Shown one piece after another: positions 45,155 through 56,265 of a stretch of DNA of 64,000 nucleotides. Both the position numbers and the translations under genes were made by a program. The stretch comes from Helichrysum umbraculigerum. Taxonomy: Eukaryota; Streptophyta; Magnoliopsida; Asterales; Asteraceae. The notes below the pieces were generated by a model. The model did no database searches, had not been told where the DNA came from, and saw only the letters and a list, made by a program, of their open reading frames with translations. Positions within the stretch are counted from its first letter, which is position 1. The number at the start of each line of letters is the position of its first letter. The stretch lies in contig CATIUR010000003.1 of assembly GCA_949592205.1 (NCBI GenBank), positions 87,024,501-87,088,500 on the forward strand, written 5' to 3'.

Positions 45155-45230
45155 ATTGCTGGATGCAATTCATTATTTAATTGCTGGATGCAATTCATTA
45201 TTTAATTGCTGGATGCAATTCATTATTTAA
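45155..45230 (+). repeat. 25-bp direct repeat, three units (Tek-A 5' LTR)
   Basis: Three copies of ATTGCTGGATGCAATTCATT followed by ATTTA. Also present at about 63725-63802 in the 3' LTR. Within each unit TTGC...GCAA can pair. Confidence 0.9.
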
Positions 45231-45602
45231 ATCTTGCGGTTCATACGATATTACTTGATTTCAAACCTGTGAGCTCACCAGCTTTATAGCTGACCATTTA
45301 GCATATATCGCAGGTACCCAGCAGTAGGATGTTCTGCTTCAGGATTTAGCTCGAGTCAGCATACAGACGATTGAGATTTTCTTGCATTAGTATATTTTGT
45401 ATAAGTACTTATGTACTGAAATCTCATTTTATTTAACTCGAGCTATGTAAAGCTTTAAATGTTGTAAACATTTCAGTTATCAATATATTTTGTCAAAACG
45501 ACGCATATAGAGTCGTTTGCTATTTATCTTTGTGCTTTGTTATTGATTAGTAACACCCAAATCAAGCTTCCGCAAATCATCATATTTGGGGGTGTTACAG
45601 AT

Positions 45603-45615
45603 TGGTATCAGAGCC
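45603..45615 (+). other. Tek-A primer binding site (iMet type)
   Basis: TGGTATCAGAGCC, three bases after the LTR end. Confidence 0.95.
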
Positions 45616-45927
45616 TAAGGTTATAGTGAACTAGGTTGCATTTAGTGAGCTTAGACTATGACCATTAGGCGGTATTCCTTATTAGGTATGACTGGTTCAG
45701 GGATTACAGCATACGAGTTTAATTTAACATAGCCTGATCAACTATGTACAATTAAGCAAAGATGATGTAAGATCTGAAAGTAGTTATGGCTGAACAGGGT
45801 ACAATAGAAGACTCTGACCTCGAGAGAACCGAGACTTGAACATGTTTATGCTAGACACTCAATAGGCTATATTATATAGGAGCTATATGAATATAGGCCT
45901 CAATCTTACTAACGCTTTGTCTCAGAA

Positions 45928-46413
45928 ATGGCAAACATCCCATCAAATTCATCTCGTTCTCAATCCGGGTCGCAGAACCCAAGGGTAGCAAGGAGGAACA
46001 ACAGGTTGCCTCGAGCTGGCCCGTATCCCACTCACTCCACCTTGCCGGCCTTAGCCGCTAGGGTAAACCAACACGAGCAGCGACTTCGCACCATGGATGT
46101 CGTGCTGCAGGAAACGAACGAAAACTGGAGACTTACATCCCTTGAACGCATCGAACAGGTCTCCGACGACCTTGAAACCACGAACAACAACATGGATGTC
46201 CTTCGTAACCAAATAATAGAAATAAGGGTGGAAAATGCCCTTCTGCAACAAAGGATGGAATAATGTGAACAGCGCTCACTTGAAGCAGAAGAGTATGCGG
46301 TTGGACTAACTCAACGACTTGCACTAGCAGAAGACAACGCCCGACAAGCTAGCAGGCTTGCAACCACTGTGGACCGTCTTGTCACGATGATGGAACAAAT
46401 TAATCTACGTTAA
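45928..46413 (+). pseudogene. Tek-A pre-gag ORF (ORF0), one in-frame stop
   Basis: 161 codons starting MANIPSNSSRSQSG, homologous to Tek-B ORF0. The N-terminus is basic and Ser/Arg/Pro-rich (NPRVARRNNRLPRAGPYP). The rest has coiled-coil-like heptads. A TAA at 46261-46263 (codon 112) replaces the GAA present in Tek-B. After it the frame continues to the shared C-terminus (ALAEDNARQ, DRLVTMMEQINL) and a natural stop at 46411. It lies between the primer site and gag, 288 bases before the gag ATG. Function unknown. Confidence 0.8.
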
Positions 46414-46701
46414 GACTAGTGTAGTCTTTGTCTTGTAATCTATCCTGTAATCTAGTAACTATCTAAGCGCTACTCTATAATTCGGTCGGATGTAACAATT
46501 CCCGACGCCTCTTGTAATACATCCGTATGGTGTAACCTTTGAACTCATATTAGCTATCAAATATTCCTTGTTGTTCAACTCATATTAATTGTCATTTTCC
46601 ATGTTGATGTCATGTATTACTGCTTTTCTACATGTACATCTATAACAAATACAATTTTCCTACGAAATCTCATGTATCTTCATTTCTTTTATTGAAGAAT
46701 C

Positions 46702-49700
46702 ATGCCGCCAAAGACACGACCTTACACCGATGCTCAGATTACGTCACTCATAACCCAGGCTGGGACTGAAGCCTTGGCTCGGAATACCCCACCAAACTCC
46801 ACAAGAAACAGCGATGCCGCTGAAAACTCTGCCGTCAAACCTTGTTCTTACAAGTACTTCCAAAGCTGCAAACCCTCGAGCTTCAAGGGTTCTGAAGGAG
46901 CCATCGGACTGATCAGATGGTTCGAGAAAATGGAAACTGTTTTCCGTGTTAGTAAATGCGCGGAGAACGACAAAGTAAACTTCGCCACCTGCTCTCTTGA
47001 AGATGATGCCCACTCTTGGTGGAATTCATATACCCAAACAGTGGGTGCTGACATTGCCTACCAACTCTCTTGGGAGGACTTGAAGGCAAAACTCACTGCC
47101 AAATACTGCTCGATCGCCAAACTCCAGAAGCTAGATGAGGAGTTCTGGAACTTAAAGGTTCAGGGTGGTGATATCGATGGTTATACCACCAGGTTTCAAC
47201 AACTAGCTGCCCTCCGCCCAGCTATGGTGAGCACTGAACCTGATAAAATCAGGAAGTACGTCCTAGGCCTCCCTGATCCTGTTCGGGGACACGTCATCTC
47301 TTCAAAACCAACCACCATTGACGGTGCGATCCTATTGGCCCAAGACCTGATGTCAATGAGCCAAGATTCTGAACAACCCGCTTCCTCCTCCCATAACAAC
47401 AAACGCAAGTGGTCTGACTACCACAACAACCCCTCCAACCAACAAAATAAGAAACCCGACACCATCAAAGCTTACAACACCACCACTGACATCGTCCGGG
47501 GCTACACTGGGAACAAACCCTATTGTTCCAAGTGCAGTCGCCACCATGAAGGCTCCTGTGGTCCCTTTTGCAACAATTGCAAGAGGTACGGCCATCTCAC
47601 CAAAGATTGCCGCTCTCCTACCAACAACAACCCCAACAACACCAGACCACCCAAAGTATGCTTTGAGTGTGGGAAGCCTGGGCATTTCAGAGACTCGTGC
47701 CCAAAGCTGAAGAACAACAACAACAACAACAACAACCGCAACAACAACAACAACAACAACAACAACACCCGCAGCAGAGCTTTCGTCATCAAATCTGGGG
47801 ACGCCCGCCAAGACCCGAATGTGGTCTCGGGTATGTTCCTCCTCAACAACTTAACTGCTTCTGTTCTATTTGATACTGGTGCTGATAGAAGCTTTATCTC
47901 CGATGATTTTTGCCCATTACTTGACATCACTCCTGTTGCCTTAGATGTTAAGTACACGGTAGAGCTAGCAAATGGAAAACTTGTAGAAACCACCAGTGTG
48001 ATACCTAATTGCACTTTAAACCTAGCTGACGAAACCTTTTCGATCGATCTTATACCCATTGAAATCGGAAGTTTCGACGTCATTATTGGAATGGACTGGT
48101 TGTCCAAACATCGAGCTGAAATTGTTTGTCACGATAAAATTGTCCGTATCCCACTCGCCGTTGGTGGAACCTTGATCATACAAGGGGAGACCGGTGGGAC
48201 GGGACTCAATATAATCTCCTGCTTAAAAACCCGAAAATTTCTGAGAAAGGGTTATCCTGCCATACTCGCACACATCACCGAGAAGAAGTCGGAGGAGAAG
48301 CGACTTGAGGATGTGCCAATTGTTAGAGACTTTCCCGAAGTCTTTCCGGAAGAATTACCTGGTCTACCTCCGCCTAGACAGGTTGAGTTCTCGATCGATC
48401 TCGTGCCGGGTGCCGCACCGGTGGCCCGCGCACCATACCGTTTAGCCCCATCCGAACTTCAGGAGTTGTCCTCTCAGTTACAGGAACTTCTGGATCGAGG
48501 ATTCATTAGACCGAGTTCTTCACCTTGGGGAGCTCCGGTCTTATTTGTCAAAAAGAAGGACGGTTCATTCAGAATGTGCATCGACTACCGAGAGTTGAAC
48601 AAATTGACCGTCAAGAACCGTTATCCACTTCCTCGCATTGATGATCTATTAGACCAACTTCAGGGTTCAAGTTTCTACTCAAAAATCGATCTGCGATCAG
48701 GCTATCATCAGTTACGAGTTCGCGACGCCAATATTCCAAAAACTGCTTTCAGAACTCGTTACGGGCACTACGAATTCCAAGTGATGCCCTTTGGTCTAAC
48801 CAACGCACCGGCTGTATTCATGGACCTCATGAACCGAGTGTGCAAACCTTACCTCGATAAGTTTGTCATTGTCTTTATCGATGACATACTCATTTACTCG
48901 CGCAACGAGCAGGAACATGCGCAACACCTTAAGACCATCCTTGAACTACTTAGACACGAGGAGCTTTACGCTAAATTCTCTAAGTGTGAGTTCTGGATTC
49001 AAACCGTTCAATTTCTTGGTCACGTGATCGACAGTCGGGGAATTCACGTGGACCCATCAAAGATCGAGGCTATCAAAGACTGGCAAGCACTCACCTCTGC
49101 AACTGAAGTACGACAATTCTTGGGTCTTGCTGGGTACTATCGGCGATTTATTGAAAATTTCTCTAAAATAGCTCAACCACTCACGATACTGACTCAGAAG
49201 GACAAAAGGTTCGATTGGACCGAAAAACAAGAGTCAGCGTTCCAACTTTTGAAACAAAAGCTTTGCAGTGCTCCAATTCTATCCTTACCCGAAGGCACCG
49301 ATGACTTCGTGGTATACTGCGATGCTTCTCACCAAGGTCTTGGTTGCGTGCTGATGCAACGAGACAAAGTTATTGCCTATGCCTCACGACAGCTGAAAAT
49401 TCATGAAAAGAACTACACCACTCACGATCTCGAACTTGGAGCTGTCGTTTTTGCTCTCAAAATCTGGAGACATTATCTCTACGGCACTAAGTGCACCATC
49501 TTTACCGATCACAAAAGTCTCCAACATATCTTCGATCAGAAGGATCTCAATATGAGGCAACGTCGATGGGTCGAGTTGCTTACCGATTACGATTGCGAGA
49601 TCAAGTACCATCCAGGGAAGGCTAATGTTGTAGCCGATGCCCTCAGCCGAAAGGAACGACCAAAACCACTTCGAGTCCGAGCCCTCAGTATGACCATTCA

Positions 49701-51162
49701 TAACGATCTTACCATGCAAATTCATACCGCTCAGATCGAAGCCCTGAAATCTGAAAACATCAAAAATGAAGCCTTGCGGGGCATCGACAAACAATTTGAA
49801 ATCAAACCTAACGGGATTAGGTATTTCTCAAACCGAATCTGGTTGCCTAGTTTTGGGAACCTAAGAGACTTGGTGATGGACGAGGCTCACAAGTCTAAAT
49901 ATTCTATTCATCCGGGATCCGATAAGATGTACCACGGTATCAAGGAATTTTATTGGTGGCCAAACATGAAAGCCGAAATCGCCACTTATGTCAGCAAGTG
50001 TTTTACTTGCTCGAAAGTCAAAACCGAACATCAGAAACCTCCTGGTTTACTCCAACAACCTGAAATCCCTAAATGGAAATGGGATCAAATTGCCATGGAT
50101 TTCATAACCAAACTACCCAAGTCGTCGAGCGGTTGCGATACCATTTGGGTGATCGTCGATCGTCTCACCAAATCTGCTCATTTCCTGGCAATCAAAGAAA
50201 ACGATAAAATGGAACGCCTTACACAAATCTACATCAAGGAAATCGTTTCTCATCACGGTGTTCCAGTCTCAATCATCTCTGACAGAGATGCCCGTTTCAC
50301 TTCTCACTTTTGGCAATCACTTCAGAAAGCTATGGGTACCCGTCTCGATATGAGTACCGCGTACCATCCTCAAACCGATGGCCAAAGTGAACGAACCATT
50401 CAAACTCTGGAAGACATGCTACGAGCCTGCGTAGTTGATTTCGGTACAAACTGGGAAAGACATCTACCGTTGTGCGAATTTTCGTACAATAACAGTTATC
50501 ACGCCAGCATTAAGGCTGCACCTTTTGAGGCACTGTACGGTCGTAAGTGCCGGTCACCGATCTGTTGGACCGAAGTGGGAGATAGTCAACTCACTGGTCC
50601 TGAACTCATTCACGCCACCACTGAGAAAATTGTGGAAATCCAAAACAGACTCAAAGCCGCACGTGATCGTCAGAAAAGTTATGCTGACGTGAGACACAAA
50701 CCACTCGAGTTCCAAGTTGGGGATCGAGTACTCTTGAAAGTATCGCCTTGGAAAGGCATCATCCGTTTTGGCAAACGCGGGAAATTGAATCCCAGGTACA
50801 TCGGGCCTTTTGAGATCCTTGAACGGATTGGCCCCGTAGCTTATCAATTGCAGCTGCCATCCGAACTCAGCAGCGTGCACCCTACTTTTCATATTTCAAA
50901 CTTGAAGAAGTGTCTGTCTGATGAGACACTTATTATTCCATTAGATGAAATTCGTGTTGACGATAAACTTCATTTCGTTGAGGAACCCGCTGAAATTATG
51001 GACCGTGAGGTCAAACAACTGAAACAAAGTCGTATTCCCATCGTCAAGGTCAGATGGAATTCGCGGCGTGGTCCGGAATTCACCTGGGAACGGGAAGACC
51101 AAATGCGACTCAAATATCCTCAACTATTCACTGATTCCACATCAAACACGACTTCGAACTAA
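46702..51162 (+). CDS. gag-pol: Tek-A Gag-Pol polyprotein (complete)
   Basis: 1486 residues, uninterrupted. Gag core about 50-225; knuckles CNNCKRYGHLTKDC and CFECGKPGHFRDSC; an Asn-rich linker encoded by an AAC run (47709-47766); protease LFDTGADRSF with catalytic D391; reverse transcriptase with VLFVKKKDGSFRMCIDYREL and FIDD at 725-728; RNase H from D874 (YCDASHQGLGCVL, TDHKSL); integrase with an HHCC segment (HPGSDKMYH...CFTCSKVK) and D1133, D1194, E1230 (35 residues between the last two); and a C-terminal chromodomain, about 1430-1478 (IVKVRWNSRRGPEFTWERED). All catalytic residues are present. Gag and Pol are in one frame, as usual for this clade. The chromodomain is expected to steer integration to marked chromatin. 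Confidence 0.95.
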   Translation: MPPKTRPYTDAQITSLITQAGTEALARNTPPNSTRNSDAAENSAVKPCSYKYFQSCKPSSFKGSEGAIGLIRWFEKMETVFRVSKCAENDKVNFATCSLEDDAHSWWNSYTQTVGADIAYQLSWEDLKAKLTAKYCSIAKLQKLDEEFWNLKVQGGDIDGYTTRFQQLAALRPAMVSTEPDKIRKYVLGLPDPVRGHVISSKPTTIDGAILLAQDLMSMSQDSEQPASSSHNNKRKWSDYHNNPSNQQNKKPDTIKAYNTTTDIVRGYTGNKPYCSKCSRHHEGSCGPFCNNCKRYGHLTKDCRSPTNNNPNNTRPPKVCFECGKPGHFRDSCPKLKNNNNNNNNRNNNNNNNNNTRSRAFVIKSGDARQDPNVVSGMFLLNNLTASVLFDTGADRSFISDDFCPLLDITPVALDVKYTVELANGKLVETTSVIPNCTLNLADETFSIDLIPIEIGSFDVIIGMDWLSKHRAEIVCHDKIVRIPLAVGGTLIIQGETGGTGLNIISCLKTRKFLRKGYPAILAHITEKKSEEKRLEDVPIVRDFPEVFPEELPGLPPPRQVEFSIDLVPGAAPVARAPYRLAPSELQELSSQLQELLDRGFIRPSSSPWGAPVLFVKKKDGSFRMCIDYRELNKLTVKNRYPLPRIDDLLDQLQGSSFYSKIDLRSGYHQLRVRDANIPKTAFRTRYGHYEFQVMPFGLTNAPAVFMDLMNRVCKPYLDKFVIVFIDDILIYSRNEQEHAQHLKTILELLRHEELYAKFSKCEFWIQTVQFLGHVIDSRGIHVDPSKIEAIKDWQALTSATEVRQFLGLAGYYRRFIENFSKIAQPLTILTQKDKRFDWTEKQESAFQLLKQKLCSAPILSLPEGTDDFVVYCDASHQGLGCVLMQRDKVIAYASRQLKIHEKNYTTHDLELGAVVFALKIWRHYLYGTKCTIFTDHKSLQHIFDQKDLNMRQRRWVELLTDYDCEIKYHPGKANVVADALSRKERPKPLRVRALSMTIHNDLTMQIHTAQIEALKSENIKNEALRGIDKQFEIKPNGIRYFSNRIWLPSFGNLRDLVMDEAHKSKYSIHPGSDKMYHGIKEFYWWPNMKAEIATYVSKCFTCSKVKTEHQKPPGLLQQPEIPKWKWDQIAMDFITKLPKSSSGCDTIWVIVDRLTKSAHFLAIKENDKMERLTQIYIKEIVSHHGVPVSIISDRDARFTSHFWQSLQKAMGTRLDMSTAYHPQTDGQSERTIQTLEDMLRACVVDFGTNWERHLPLCEFSYNNSYHASIKAAPFEALYGRKCRSPICWTEVGDSQLTGPELIHATTEKIVEIQNRLKAARDRQKSYADVRHKPLEFQVGDRVLLKVSPWKGIIRFGKRGKLNPRYIGPFEILERIGPVAYQLQLPSELSSVHPTFHISNLKKCLSDETLIIPLDEIRVDDKLHFVEEPAEIMDREVKQLKQSRIPIVKVRWNSRRGPEFTWEREDQMRLKYPQLFTDSTSNTTSN

Positions 51163-51185
51163 ATTTCGGGACGAAATTCTTCTAA

Positions 51186-51196
51186 CAGGGGGAGAA
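51186..51196 (+). other. Tek-A polypurine tract
   Basis: CAGGGGGAGAA directly before the 3' LTR. The near-palindrome AATTTCGGGACGAAATT lies about 20 bp upstream, straddling the end of gag-pol. Confidence 0.88.
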
Positions 51197-52787
51197 TGTA
51201 ACACCCGCCAAATTAGGACTAGTAATTAGTGCCTAATCATGTGTTAATACATGTAATTAGTTCCTTGTTAGGCTAATTAATGTATCGAATTATATATATT
51301 GTTGAATATATACGAAAATGCGATTTGGTTAAATCGTACGCAATTTTAAATCGAATGTATTTCGATTCAATTTAATACGGACGTTGGTGACCAATTTTAT
51401 TAAATAACGCTTTTATGTCAAAAATATTATTATTATAATATTTCGCATTCATTCGTATCGTACAAACTGAACCTACACAATTTAAAAGCTTTAAAACGCG
51501 CAAATTAAATAAACAAATTTACAACTTATAACTCAAATACAAATGATTTGTAAAATATTTAAATAAAATATCGCGTAATAAATTATACCTTAAAACTTAC
51601 CAATTAATATATAAAATAATTATTTAACGTTTAAACGACGGAGCAAACGAACACCACACGGAACGAGAACGCGTAGCGAAAATGGGAGATAACCTCCCAT
51701 TCCCCCTCCTTTTTCTTTCATTTTCTGCTTTCTCTCTCTCTCTCTTTCACTTTTTCTCTCAAATCTTCATCACCAACAATCTCACAAATTCACAAAATAC
51801 TACCACTAAACGACCTTGGATCTCATCATCACTTTGGAGAAAAACGTTCATCACTTCCCGATCTACAACGCTATCTTTTCGGATTTTTCATCCGACACTT
51901 TGTAAGTTTGCGACAAATCCCGACATCTCTCGATTTCTAGTGTTTTCACTTTCTAGTTGTTTGTTTATGCTTATAATGTCCTTATAAGGGTTGGGTAAAA
52001 ATATTGGAACGATCGGAAACCCGAAAACATGATTTTTGCTCGAAATCCGTCGAACAGCCTTAAGTGTCGCAGGAATGCCAAAAACAGTACTAGCGTCACT
52101 TAAGTGTCGCTATCAAACATATACCGTCACTTCGGTAGTGACGCAAGCCTATAACTTTCAGCAGAAACCATGCGACACTTCGTAAGTGTCGCTATTATCA
52201 GTAGAAACCTGTACTTTCAGCAGAAACCATGCGACACTTCATAAGTGTCGCTATCATCGGTAGAAACTCATCACTTTCGGTAGAAACAAGTGACGTCCGG
52301 TTACTACCGATGACGTCCCTCGAACCTCATACCGTCACTTCCATAGTGACGCATATACACTTAGCGACACTTCCCTAGTGCCGTCCTCGATGTTACCTGA
52401 CACTACCTAACGTCACTCCCTTAGTGCCGCCATACTATTTTACACGACACTTCTTTAGTGTCGCTATATTGCACGTCACTTCTTAAGTGACGCCTAAATC
52501 TCAGAAAATCATTCTCTTATACGACACTGCTTGAGTGCCGCTATGTTACGGAACCCGTCACTTCTTAAGTGACGCATAAGATGATACACGACACTGTCCT
52601 AGTGACGCATACCCTTACACTGACACCAATACCCGACACTTCACAAGTGACGCATAGAACATATAAGTGACGCATGTAGTGTCGCATAAAACAGCAGATT
52701 TTCTAACTTAAATTTCACTAAGTGTCGAACTTTTACAACCTCAAATCCTTATACGATACGACTTATAAAACACTTTGGGACACTTTG
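51197..52787 (+). repeat. Tek-A 3' LTR, first segment
   Basis: Matches 42913-44507 with only a few substitutions. It ends at CTTTG (52783-52787), where Tek-B is inserted. Confidence 0.95.
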
Positions 52788-55148
52788 TGTAACACCCGCA
52801 TAATTAGGATAATTAATTATGCCTAATTGTTTGTAACTAGTTGTAATTAGTATGTAATAGGACTAATTACAGGCTCTATTTGTATATATATAAGGTGATT
52901 TATATATATGTGTGTGTACTTACGCGATTTGGATAAATCGTGCGAATTAACCGGACGGAGTCCGACACAATTACTTGGACGTTGGTGACAGAAAGTTACT
53001 TAAATAATGAGAACGTATTTTGTTATATAAAATACCAGCCGAACGAGCATTATTTATATATTATCGCGACGACATTTTAACTAACGCAACAAAACGTAAT
53101 AAACGCGGCTTAATAATTAAAATATTGCGACAAATGTTTTACTATAAATTCCAAAGTATTTTTATTTAAATACTCTAGTTACATTTTAAAAATATAAACA
53201 TTTGATTAAATATTAAAAACTAGTGATTAAACGATTAGGACACGGAGTCAACACTGTGTTTTGGGGAGTATTTTCCCCTCCTTCCTTGGTGGATCAGCCA
53301 AACCCCACCCCACACCCACTTTTCTCTTTCATTTTTCATTATCACAAAAACACACACATCACAAAAACTCTCTCAACCTCCAATCTACACCAAATTTTCG
53401 GAATACAAACCGACACCCGAAATTTACATTTTCGGAATCACCATCGCGAGTGGAACAAGAATATCAAGATCGTTTTCATCATCTCCTCCTCCATTTAGCT
53501 CGATTTGCAAAAGTAAGAAAATTCTAAAATCTTAGATCTATTCAAATTGGTGTAATGTTTTGATGTTTTGACATGTACACAACTTAGTTATAACCTAATA
53601 CAAGAAGAAAACACGATTTTATAGCTCAAAAATGGGTTAGATTTGTGTTTTTGGTCGGAAAACCACGAAACCCAAAAGTTTCTGGGCTGATGTTCATCTT
53701 TGCGACACAACGTTTGTGTCGCATGCTATGTCGCATAAACCGTTTAGTGTCGTATTTTGTGTCGCACTCTATGTCGCATAATATGTCGTATTTTTATACG
53801 ACACAACCACTATGTCGCTATTAAATTAGCATATCGCATCCGATGCGACACAGTCCTTGTGTCGTATCATTATGTCGCATGCCATCTGCGACACAACCCT
53901 TGTGTCGCATACAAATCCTTGTGTCGCATATTATGTCGCAGAAAACACAGAAAACCAAAATTTTAAAGTCAAAGTTACTGTACAAAAAAGTCAAATTTTA
54001 CTGTAGTAGTACTGTAGCAATTTATTGTAGCAAAGTCAACATTTTAGAAATTTTGCTACAAACCGTCACCAACGGGCCCAAACATGTTTTTCAACAAACG
54101 AACAATTACAAACATACGGACAAACATTGGATATACTAGTTGTGTACAACTAAACAAAACATCTCGCGAGACACATACTTACATAACCTCATATGATTAG
54201 GCATTTGAAGGTTACGGGTTCGGAGAACCTACTTGCTTTACTTACTACTTGCTAATAGCAACTGATTACTACAAGACTCAGGTGAGTCTTACGGCCCCAC
54301 TTTTACTGTTTCATCTTATTGGGGGAGATACATGCTACTGATTTTCTTGAACACAAGTACTAAACTGTTTACTATACCAAACGAAATTGCATGAGTTTAC
54401 TTACAAACAGAAGTCTCTCCATCATATATCGTTAGTTATGGACTTAAGCGCGAACACTAGTTAATGGATCCATTAGGGAAATGACCCTCCCCACCCGGGG
54501 CAGTAGCGCTGCCACGTACTGATTTACACGTAGAAACGGGTGACTACTTATTCGTTACTGATGCTTGCTCAACTACGAGCATGTCACGGGAGCAAACTTA
54601 TTACTTACGGGTTAAGCTTCGATTATGAGCCTCATGGCAATGGTATAAACTTACTTATTTACATTTGCTGGACTACAAATACTGATTTTACGATTGCTGG
54701 ATTGCAATGGCTGATTTTTACGCCTACGGGCATTACTAATGAAATCTCGTGTTCAAAGCATATATTACTTACAAACCTGTGAGATTCACCAACCTTTTGG
54801 TTGACACTTTTTAGCATGTTTTCTCAGGTACCCGGATGGAGTAGGATTACTCCAGGATTTTAGCTAGAGTCGCATGATTTCAACACAACTGCATTAACGG
54901 AGATTCTTAGCATTATCTTTTGTACATTACGATTATGTAATAGAATCTCCCGCTATACGCGTGGACTCTAGGGGAAACTACATTTTGTATACGAAAACAC
55001 TAAGTTTTCAAACATTATATCTATGGAATGTAACTAATTTACAAACGTTGCATATAGATGTCGATTGCTTTATCTTTGTGCTGTGATATTTGATTAGTAA
55101 CACCCCAAACTATGCTTCCGCAAAACAGTGAATTTCGGGGGTGTTATA
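52788..55148 (+). repeat. Tek-B 5' LTR
   Basis: TGTAACACCC to GGGTGTTATA (the partner ends TTACA). Parts include a hairpin GGGGA/TCCCC (53263-53278), the palindrome cluster (53702-53945), AGACTCAGGTGAGTCT (54274-54289) and the terminal stem TAACACCC/GGGTGTTA (55098-55146). Confidence 0.96.
53702..53945 (+). repeat. GCGACACAA/TTGTGTCGC palindrome cluster (Tek-B 5' LTR)
   Basis: Includes GCGACACAACGTTTGTGTCGC with 9-bp arms, TACGACACAA and TGCGACACAACCCTTGTGTCGCA. About 15 copies of the TGTCG core lie in 240 bp. The same cluster is at about 61623-61866 in the 3' LTR. Confidence 0.9.
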
Positions 55149-55151
55149 GAT

Positions 55152-55164
55152 TGGTATCAGAGCC
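55152..55164 (+). other. Tek-B primer binding site (iMet type)
   Basis: TGGTATCAGAGCC, three bases after the LTR. Confidence 0.95.
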
Positions 55165-55470
55165 TAAGGTTATAGTGAACTAGGTTGCATTTAGTGGGCC
55201 TAGACTATGACCGTTAGGCAGTATTCTCTTATTAGACATGACTGGTTCAGGAATTACAGCATACGACTTTAATTTAACATAGCCTGATCAACTATGTACA
55301 ATTAAGGAAAGATGATGTAAGGTCTGAGATGAATATGTTGAACGGGGATACGTTAGTTGACTCTGACCACGAGAGAACCGGACCATTACTTGATACGTGC
55401 TAGACACTAGGCTGGATATGATATATGTATATATATATTAGCCTCGTCTTACTTACACTCTGCCACAGGA

Positions 55471-55977
55471 ATGGCAAACATACCACCTAATCCGTCACAC
55501 TCTCACTCACATGGGTCACGGAACCCACGAGTAGCCAGGAGGAACACAAGGTCGCCTCGAAACAGCCCCTATCCCGTTCATAACTCTCAGGATTCGGCAC
55601 ATCTCACGTTGCCAGTATTGGCTACCCAATTCCGCCGTCAAGAGCAAAGACTCGAAAGTCTTGAACGGGAACAACACCGAATGACCTACCTGCTTCGCCA
55701 AGCACTTGATCACATATCCCAACTCCAGCGAGAACAAGAACATACCAGCCTCTCTGTAAGCATAATTCAGGATTCAATGACCGCCGAATTAGGTGCGGAT
55801 GAACTTGTACGAAACCGACTAGAGGAATGTGAACAACGTTCACAGGAGGCTGAAGATCACTCTCGAGCACTAGCACAACGACTGGCTTTGGTTGAAGACA
55901 ATGCCAGGCAGACCAACCGACTAGCAGAAACCGTGGACCGCCTTGTCGCGCTGATGGAACAAATTAATCTACATTAA
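55471..55977 (+). CDS. Tek-B pre-gag ORF (ORF0), coiled-coil protein of unknown function
   Basis: 168 residues starting MANIPPNPSHSHSHGS. Residues 1-45 are basic and Ser/Pro/His-rich (NPRVARRNTRSPRNSPYP). From about residue 50 to the end the sequence is Glu/Gln/Arg/Leu-rich with heptad spacing (RRQEQRLESLEREQHRM, ALAQRLALVEDNARQTNRLA), predicting a long coiled coil. There are no cysteines forming a knuckle and no signal peptide. It lies about 305 bases after the primer site and 288 before gag, so it would be the first ORF on genomic RNA. Homologous ORF in Tek-A; positional counterpart in Tek-C. Possible roles such as RNA or Gag binding are speculation. Confidence 0.8.
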   Translation: MANIPPNPSHSHSHGSRNPRVARRNTRSPRNSPYPVHNSQDSAHLTLPVLATQFRRQEQRLESLEREQHRMTYLLRQALDHISQLQREQEHTSLSVSIIQDSMTAELGADELVRNRLEECEQRSQEAEDHSRALAQRLALVEDNARQTNRLAETVDRLVALMEQINLH

Positions 55978-56265
55978 GACTAGCCTAGTCTTTGTCTTGT
56001 AATCTATCTCGTAATCTAATGACTATCTAGCGCTACTCTATAAACTAGTCAGATGTAACAATTCCCGACACCTTTTGTAATATCTCTGTAGGATGTAACC
56101 TTTGAACTCACATTATCTATCAAACTTCCCTTGATATTTCAACTCATAATAATTGTCATTTTTCCATGTTGATGTTATGTATTACTGCTTTTATACATGT
56201 ACATCTGTGACAATTACAAGTTCCTACAAAATCTCATGTATCTTCATTTCTTTTATTGAAGAATC

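Larger units (their letters stand above)
42913..45599 (+). repeat. Tek-A 5' LTR
   Basis: 2687 bp, TGTAACACCC to GGGTGTTACA. Notable parts are a hairpin GGGAG/CTCCC (43400-43414), a CT-rich run, a palindrome cluster (about 43785-44410), AGACTCAGGTGAGTCT (44770-44785), a 25-bp triple repeat (about 45155-45230) and the terminal stem TAACACCC/GGGTGTTA (45551-45597). Confidence 0.95.

Noticed and set aside
47353..48107. Long minus-strand frames opposite Tek-A gag
   Set aside because: They are antisense shadows of the Asn/Pro-rich Gag coding sequence; Val/Leu-rich runs mirror the AAC repeat.
53223..53527. Ser/His/Thr-rich frames repeated in both Tek-B LTRs
   Set aside because: They read the CT-rich leader of the LTR; conservation is due to recent LTR identity, not selection.
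45603..55164. TGGTATCAGAGCC stretches as possible tRNA gene fragments
   Set aside because: Only 13 bases adjoining LTR ends, repeated at every element; they are primer binding sites.
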